In this document: one piece after another, positions 59,213-64,000 of the stretch
Layout: every line of letters starts with the position of its first letter
Position numbering within the stretch: the stretch's first letter is position 1
Assembly: GCA_002914805.1 (NCBI GenBank)
Contig: JXTB01000014.1
Location: 688,876-752,875, forward strand
Reading direction: 5' to 3'
Length of the DNA: 64,000 bases
Source of the DNA: Parasponia andersonii
Taxonomy: Eukaryota; Streptophyta; Magnoliopsida; Rosales; Cannabaceae
Position numbers and translations under genes: made by a program
Notes under the pieces: model-generated
Told to the model about the DNA's origin: nothing
What the model saw: only the letters and a program-made list of their open reading frames with translations
Databases searched by the model: none

Positions 59213-61144
59213 TAATTTTTGGCTTACGTTTGAGTCCTCAAATTTACACTTTGGAGAAGGATCTTATATATACTATATATCAACCTTTTGCTTGGATACC
59301 ACTTTTTTAATCTTTCCTCGATTAAAAAAAAAAAGATTTTTAATTTTTGAGACCATAATGCAGATTGCCAATAATATGTCTGTTCTATGCTTCAATTGTC
59401 AGAACTTAGAACTTCAATTGTCCGAACCGAAACTTCTATAATGTCCTTTTTTAATTAGTGGCTTGCTTTGGTTACTCTCACTTTAGGGGCCGGGGCAGCC
59501 TGTCATGGCCGCCCAAGTGTATGTTATTATATTATGTATATAAGTTTTGTCTTGTTTCTTTTTCTTTTTCTTTTTTTTTTTGGGCTTACATTTGCTTTAT
59601 TCAAAAATGAAAAATTAATTTGATAAAAGAAAAAGAAAAAATTAATAGAAGAAACACTATATAAACGGCGGCAAAATGAAGATGTTTTTCTCCCAATCAT
59701 TATGATATAGATGTTTTCTCGGTAAATATTAGTTGAGAATTGAAACAGTCCATGATGTTGATTGAGAATAAATCAAAACTAATGAAGTCCGTCTTCTAAT
59801 TTTTTTTTTCTTTTTCTTTTCTTTAATGAGCTACCAAATTTTGGAATACTAATCAATTAATTAACTTGCATTTATGAGAATTAGTTTCATTTTTTTCCCT
59901 TAAAAAAGAAAGAGCAAATTTGAATTTGAACTCAAAACACAGCAGCATGACCTATTCAGAACCGGCCGGTCGTTAATTTCTCAAGGGTAATGATGAAACA
60001 TCATAAATGTAATTGCCTTGTGCAAAATATGGTTTAATATATAGGATTAGTTGATTATATATTATATTAATGAAGAACAAGACCTATTGTTTGTGTTTTA
60101 GGCTTTTAGCCAAGGTACATGCATGGTCACTATTAATTACATTTACCTGCATACATAGCGGGAAAATCTCTGAATTTTCTCATTCTAATTTCTTTAATAT
60201 GGCTACCAATAATCAAGTTGGTGGCGCACAATTACTTGTTAAGGTTGTCAAGACACCGAACGTTATACAAAAGGAAATAATTAAGAAAAAGTATATATTT
60301 TATTACAAGACCTCGGAAGCCTTAATCAAGTTACCTACTCCAACTCAGATTCTCACAATGTGGCCTCCATACTACGTACTATCCGATAAAGGCTTATCTT
60401 GTAGCATGCATGTTCCACTTGGTCCCCCTTCCTAATTTTCTTCTCCTTAAAATACACACAGCTTCAAGGTATGTGTCTCCCTCGATTGGCATAGCTATAT
60501 TTAATAGCTATTGGAACTTAAACACACGTACAACAAGTTGATAGCATTTACTTTATTGAATTCTTATCCTTTTTCCCTTTTTTTTTTTTATTTGGTCCAC
60601 TCTATTGGAGTTGAAGACACAAAGAAGCGGCCCTTTTTGTCTGCACATACGACTTTGTTCAACACAAATTTAACCAAACTCAAAATCTATCGGCGAAGGA
60701 GGCGTTGACAAATGGCTCTTCATTGCATTAATTAATTCACAAATTTTATTCATATTTTATTTTTCAACGCATGGGTATATATGTACGTGCGTATAATACA
60801 AAAGAGTGCCGCCTCTCCTACTCAGAGATTGCCCAGTTACAAACGCCTAATTCCCCTTCCATATCAACTCTCTCAGATCGTACCTTGTGCGGTTTATTTC
60901 TGCTATATTATAGATAGATATATTTATTATCGTTACACATATCCCTATTCAACTACAAGTCTACTCATTGATTTTTGAGCTCAGCCTTACCTCAAACTGA
61001 TCTCGTTCCTATATTGTTTATATTTGTCACACATGTAATAATAATCATATTTAAGCAATACCCATTTGAGGATTAAGCTAGCTGAGCTCTTTTTCTTTAA
61101 AATATCTCAACTTTTTCAACCATAGCCTCATCTCTATCATATTC
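59213..61144. other. SAUR 5' flank, no other supported gene
   Basis: AT-rich with scattered open frames, the longest 60070-60435 (121 codons), none with a recognisable domain. Tata-like strings occur (for example ctatattatagat near 60903), but no promoter can be placed firmly. Confidence 0.4.
60474..60479 (+). promoter_or_regulatory. Auxin response element, candidate
   Basis: TGTCTC, the consensus bound by auxin response factors, about 785 bp upstream of the favoured SAUR start. A six-base match is weak evidence by itself; it is listed because the downstream gene family is auxin-regulated. Confidence 0.3.
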
Positions 61145-61258
61145 ATGCATACACAATCAATTTTTAAGCCATACCCGTTAGAGAATTTAGCTAACGGAGC
61201 CACTCCTCTAGGCCTTTTCAACAAGAACAACAAGAAGGTGAAAAAACAAAAAATAGAT

Positions 61259-61771
61259 ATGGTCAAGGAGAAGTGGAAGAAGAATTTGATTGCCAAGGCA
61301 TGGGGCAGATGTAAGTCTTTTGGAGCTGGCTTCAGAAGCAATAACAATAATATTAAGGCTTCATTGAAAAGGAGCTTCACCGTGGACGGCGACCAAGGGC
61401 GGTGGCGGAGGAAGAGCCACGTGGCACCAGAGGGGTGTTTCTCGGTTTATGTGGGCCCAGAGAAGCAACGGTTCATGGTGAGGGCGGAGTTTGCAAACCA
61501 TCCACTTTTCAGAATGCTTCTAGAAGATGCAGAGATGGAATATGGGTTCAATAGTCAAGGCCCAATTATGCTTCCTTGCGACGTCGTTTTGTTCTATAAA
61601 GTCTTGGCTGAGATGGAGAGCAGTGGTGATGATGTTGTGAGCGGTGGTGCTAGTAGTAGTCCGAGCTGTGGCTTTGCTATGCTTCGGAGTCCAAACAATG
61701 GTTTTGGACATGGTTATGGAGCTTATAAGCTTCTTAGTCCTTCACGTTTGCTTAAGATCAATCACTTGTGA
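61259..61771 (+). CDS. SAUR-family auxin-responsive protein
   Basis: Small auxin-up RNA protein. Family members promote cell expansion, typically by inhibiting PP2C.D phosphatases and so activating plasma-membrane proton pumps. Intronless, as usual. From the ATG at 61259 it encodes 170 residues opening MVKEKWKKNLIAKAWGRCKSFG, which fits the basic N-terminus of this SAUR subgroup. The SAUR domain spans about residues 54-120: HVAPEGCFSVYVGPEKQRFM, ANHPLFRMLLEDAEMEYGF and GPIMLPCDVVLFYKVLAEME. The C-terminus is Ser/Gly-rich and ends SPSRLLKINHL. The frame is open further up to an ATG at 61145 (208 residues), but those 38 codons look like leader sequence and resemble a non-coding repeat at 61052. 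Which SAUR number it is cannot be told. Confidence 0.9.
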   Translation: MVKEKWKKNLIAKAWGRCKSFGAGFRSNNNNIKASLKRSFTVDGDQGRWRRKSHVAPEGCFSVYVGPEKQRFMVRAEFANHPLFRMLLEDAEMEYGFNSQGPIMLPCDVVLFYKVLAEMESSGDDVVSGGASSSPSCGFAMLRSPNNGFGHGYGAYKLLSPSRLLKINHL

Positions 61772-62070
61772 GGGCTTTATTAGGTAAACATTTAGAAAAG
61801 AAGAAAGAAATTTCTGAATCGATAATCTCTACAAAAGAAAGGTATCATTATTTGTTATGTATATTTGATGAATTATTTTTGTCTAGGTTTACTGGATTTG
61901 AAGCTGTACACAAGTGTTTTGTATTGTTTTTTTTTTTTTTCAAGTACTTGTTATATATACTTCGAGCTGAATTTGAACTGTTATTTTCTTGCTTAGAAGT
62001 TAGAACATTATTCTGTCTTTGGTTTTGATTAGCCCCAGTTGGTATTACCTTCAGGGTCTATTAACACAAA

Positions 62071-62186
62071 AGTAGCCAAAAATTATGCTCATAAACAACG
62101 TTAGATGAGAAGTAATAGCAATACTAGTAGTAGCCAAAAATTATGCTCATAAACAACGTTAGATGAGAAGTAATAGCAATACTAGT
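62071..62186. repeat. 58-bp exact tandem duplication 3' of SAUR
   Basis: Two units, 62071-62128 and 62129-62186, both starting agtagccaaaaattatgctc and ending aatactagt, with no differences seen. It lies about 300 bp after the SAUR stop and 70 bp before the right-hand LTR. Non-coding. Confidence 0.9.
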
Positions 62187-62255
62187 TTTTATATATACTG
62201 AGGAAAAGTAACGCTATTTTTGTAGACTCTTTCTTTGTTCAAACACAATAATAAC

Positions 62256-63077
62256 TGTTGGAGCGGTTTCTCACCAGCCGTCCACGCGTCTCGAACTACT
62301 GATGTTGTATTTTCCAACTGTCCACGTGTCCTTACTGTCCCAAAGTCCTCCGAACTCCAAGCAAGATCGGAGAGGCGGGGGTGGCTACCTGCAAAGACTC
62401 TCCGATGCTTAAGTCAGTGGTTTATCTTTGATACAGGGTAGCAAGGAAAATATTTCAGTATGAATATCTATCTGTTTCTTGTTAACAGATTTTTCTACAT
62501 ATATATATTTTTTAAGCGTACATGCCCCTCTCGGGAACGCATGGCTATTATATATGTAGTCCTGAGATAGTGAACTGCGTGGTTCTCAATCTCAGGACTG
62601 AGTACCTTTTACCTCAAAATCTTTTTCAGCAGTCACGGGCCGATATTTCGGCGATCTCCTCTGTGCTACCGTGGCCTGATTTTCGCCGCCTCCTTCGGCT
62701 TCAATCTGTCAGGAGTAAGATCTGGGTAAATCGTCGTTCAGTCAGAACGGCTTGTCCCTGGCACACACCTACCCAGGATCGTATTAAATGCTCTGTCTAG
62801 GTCTGGGGCCGTGAGTCGCTTTCCACTGTATTCGGTCGGAAGACCCTTGGGGCTTCTGACCCTCCTGACCTTTGAGGTAAGGGCTGTTGTTCCCAGATGG
62901 CAGACCTTTAGGGCTTCCGACCCCCCAGCTGTCAAGGTTGGGGTCAGACTGACCCAAACCGTCCGGGGTCAGTGATGGACTCGGCCCTAACCTCGGACGG
63001 CCCAAGGGCCGATTGTGAGATCAAGTGCGATCCGCGTGGCCTTCCACGTGGCATATGGCTCGAGAACGGGTCCCACA
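62256..63077 (-). repeat. Right-hand Tat element 3' LTR
   Basis: About 822 bp, TGTTGGAGCGG at the left and GGGTCCCACA at the right (TG..CA). On the minus strand a TATA-like acatatataatagcc (about 62548-62562) precedes cttaagcatcggagagtctt and gcaggtagccacccccgcc (about 62365-62412), wording typical of plant gypsy LTRs near the R/U5 part. Two short repeats of an agacc-ttgggcttc-gaccc phrase lie at about 62841 and 62903. Confidence 0.75.
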
Positions 63078-63097
63078 ACTGCCCCCATTTTCCTACT
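63078..63097 (-). other. Right-hand Tat element polypurine tract
   Basis: On the minus strand: ggaaaatgggggcagt directly before the LTR start TGTGGGACC. It resembles the internal motif at 20328 and the tract at 24021. Confidence 0.65.
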
Positions 63098-63287
63098 TGA
63101 TGGATTCGTGTCTATCAAGTGGGGAAATTGTCTCTCCGTTCCTCCAATATGGGGGACGCACGTGGTTCCCTCTTCCTAATGCGGAGATACGCCATCCCTC
63201 ATCACGAGATCTGTTTGAATTTTGAAGTTCTGACTGCTCAGTTTCCTTTATTCTCTCCTCTTCTAGAAAAATTCTTCGGCTTCTCCT

Positions 63288-63294
63288 TATAAAA
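63288..63294 (+). promoter_or_regulatory. TATA box for the inward-reading extra gene, candidate
   Basis: tataaaa within ccttataaaaaccg, 124 bases before the ATG at 63418, in a C/T-rich leader. Position and composition fit a plant promoter, but it is not tested. Confidence 0.45.
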
Positions 63295-63417
63295 ACCGTA
63301 ATTGTGTTCATTTGCCATTTTGCCAAAATTTTCAATCATTCCAACCTCATAACATCCTATGGTTTCTGCTTCCTTCTCTTCTAAAGACTCTCACTCTTCC
63401 AGTCGCGTTTCGGAACA

Positions 63418-63961
63418 ATGGCTTCAAATCAAAACCAAGAATTGCAACCCGCTATGAATTCAGAATTAGATTCAATGAGGAGGCAGCTCTGCCTCCCCGG
63501 AGGAGTGACGCTTCAACGGGTCGAGGGCCCTGCAGACTGGTACCTTCGTCCTTGCGCCCCCGAGGGTTCCATCGTTTTGGGCAGGAAGCATCTGGACTGT
63601 CTGCGATTCCTTCTTCCTCCCCTAATCCACCAATTTTTTGCCTTGACGGGAATCCATCCGATGCAGCTGAATGCAAACAGGATTATGATTCTGATGGGGC
63701 TTTCTGCCCTGTCAGTTATCTACAACATGCATATCGACCTGGAGGTGGTCTTTTATGCTTATAAACTCATTCTTATCCCCAAGAAGGGCTCCTACCCCAC
63801 CTTCTATCTCAAGTCGCTGCCTGGGCGCCACATCTTTTGGGGGTTGCCGCGGTCAGACAAATAATGGGACTCTCACGCCAGGCTTTATGCCGTTGGAGGG
63901 GCGTAGTGCTCCCCTTGGGTGAATGGAGAGCATTTCCAAGTCCCCTCAGTCTTCCTGCAGA
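63418..63961 (+). pseudogene. Extra gene of the right-hand Tat element (gypsy-type aORF), broken
   Basis: ATG at 63418 opens ASNQNQELQPAMNSELDSMR. Residues 60-100 read LRFLLPPLIHQFFALTGIHP and QLNANRIMILMGLSALSV, and then YPTFYLKSLPGRHIFWGLPR, the pattern of the same putative gypsy-type domain as in 20994-23040. A TAA at 63862-63864 and a TAG at 63904-63906 interrupt it, yet the same frame goes on with WDSHARLYAVGGA and CSPWVNGEHFQVP, as in relatives, so these look like point mutations. The stretch ends at a strong donor-like aga|gtaagtat (GT at 63962), so this is probably exon 1 of a spliced gene running out of the window. Biochemical role unknown. Confidence 0.7.
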
Positions 63962-64000
63962 GTAAGTATTAGGCCATGATCTTTGGGTCTGGGTCCTCTC

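Larger units (their letters stand above)
62256..64000 (-). mobile_element. Ty3/gypsy Tat-type element, minus orientation, edge only
   Basis: Markedly less AT-rich than the DNA to its left. In plus-strand order: LTR (62256-63077), a polypurine tract in reverse complement, then a plus-strand gene like the antisense gene of the 13677-24625 element. In that element the extra gene lies between pol and the 3' LTR and reads against pol. The same arrangement here means the element runs right to left, this is its 3' LTR, and pol and gag lie beyond 64000. Confidence 0.7.

Noticed and set aside
60070-60435. 121-codon open frame in the SAUR upstream region
   Set aside because: No domain, no conserved composition, and no promoter context. 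Could be chance in a long spacer.
62256-63077. Open frames of 60-90 codons in the GC-rich right-hand LTR
   Set aside because: They overlap on both strands and reflect low stop frequency in GC-rich LTR sequence; none has a domain.

Overview
This is a window of nuclear DNA from a flowering plant, most likely a dicot. It is AT-rich and holds only two host genes that I can support. One is a spliced gene with plant-type GT/AG introns for a MORC (Microrchidia) GHKL ATPase. The other is an intronless SAUR auxin-response gene. Almost everything else is transposable-element sequence in various states of decay. I cannot name the species.

Layout: 1-8 kb is AT-rich non-coding DNA with a short non-autonomous hAT-like element (2003-3191), a pair of direct repeats (about 4.25-4.75 kb) and a 37-38 bp minisatellite (5187-5375). 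8.04-11.45 kb is a broken Ty1/copia element. 11.47-12.18 kb is a foldback element. 13677-24625 is a full-length but inactivated Ty3/gypsy element of the Tat type. It has two LTRs of about 595 bp, a perfect 5-bp ATTTA target duplication, gag, protease, RT, two RNase H regions and integrase on the plus strand, and an extra antisense gene on the minus strand between pol and the 3' LTR. 26350-33025 (minus) is the MORC gene: 20 exons that join in frame to 839 codons. 34270-38444 is a second copia element of the same family as the first, with both LTRs. 38.4-54.7 kb is a gene-free stretch packed with small elements: a MITE, a 5'-truncated LINE with poly-A and a 15-bp target duplication, a tRNA-derived SINE, and several foldback elements, two of which look like Mutator-type MITEs. 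54715-59212 is a third copia element. 61259-61771 is the SAUR gene. 62256-64000 is the edge of another gypsy/Tat element lying in the opposite orientation: its LTR, its polypurine tract, then its extra gene reading inward on the plus strand.

How the parts relate: the MORC protein belongs to a family that helps plants silence transposons, and here it sits as an island between the Tat element (its 3' side) and a copia element (its 5' side). The elements carry in-frame stops, several of a kind expected from C-to-T decay of methylated DNA, plus deletions and lost catalytic residues. None looks able to move by itself. The most interesting points are an exact 65-bp duplication that gives MORC exon 17 two splice acceptors, only one of which keeps the frame; the antisense gene carried by the two Tat-type elements, with its own TATA box and splice sites; a tandemly duplicated host/LTR junction; and the dense set of foldback elements, one of which has an undetermined base exactly at a tandem-duplication junction.
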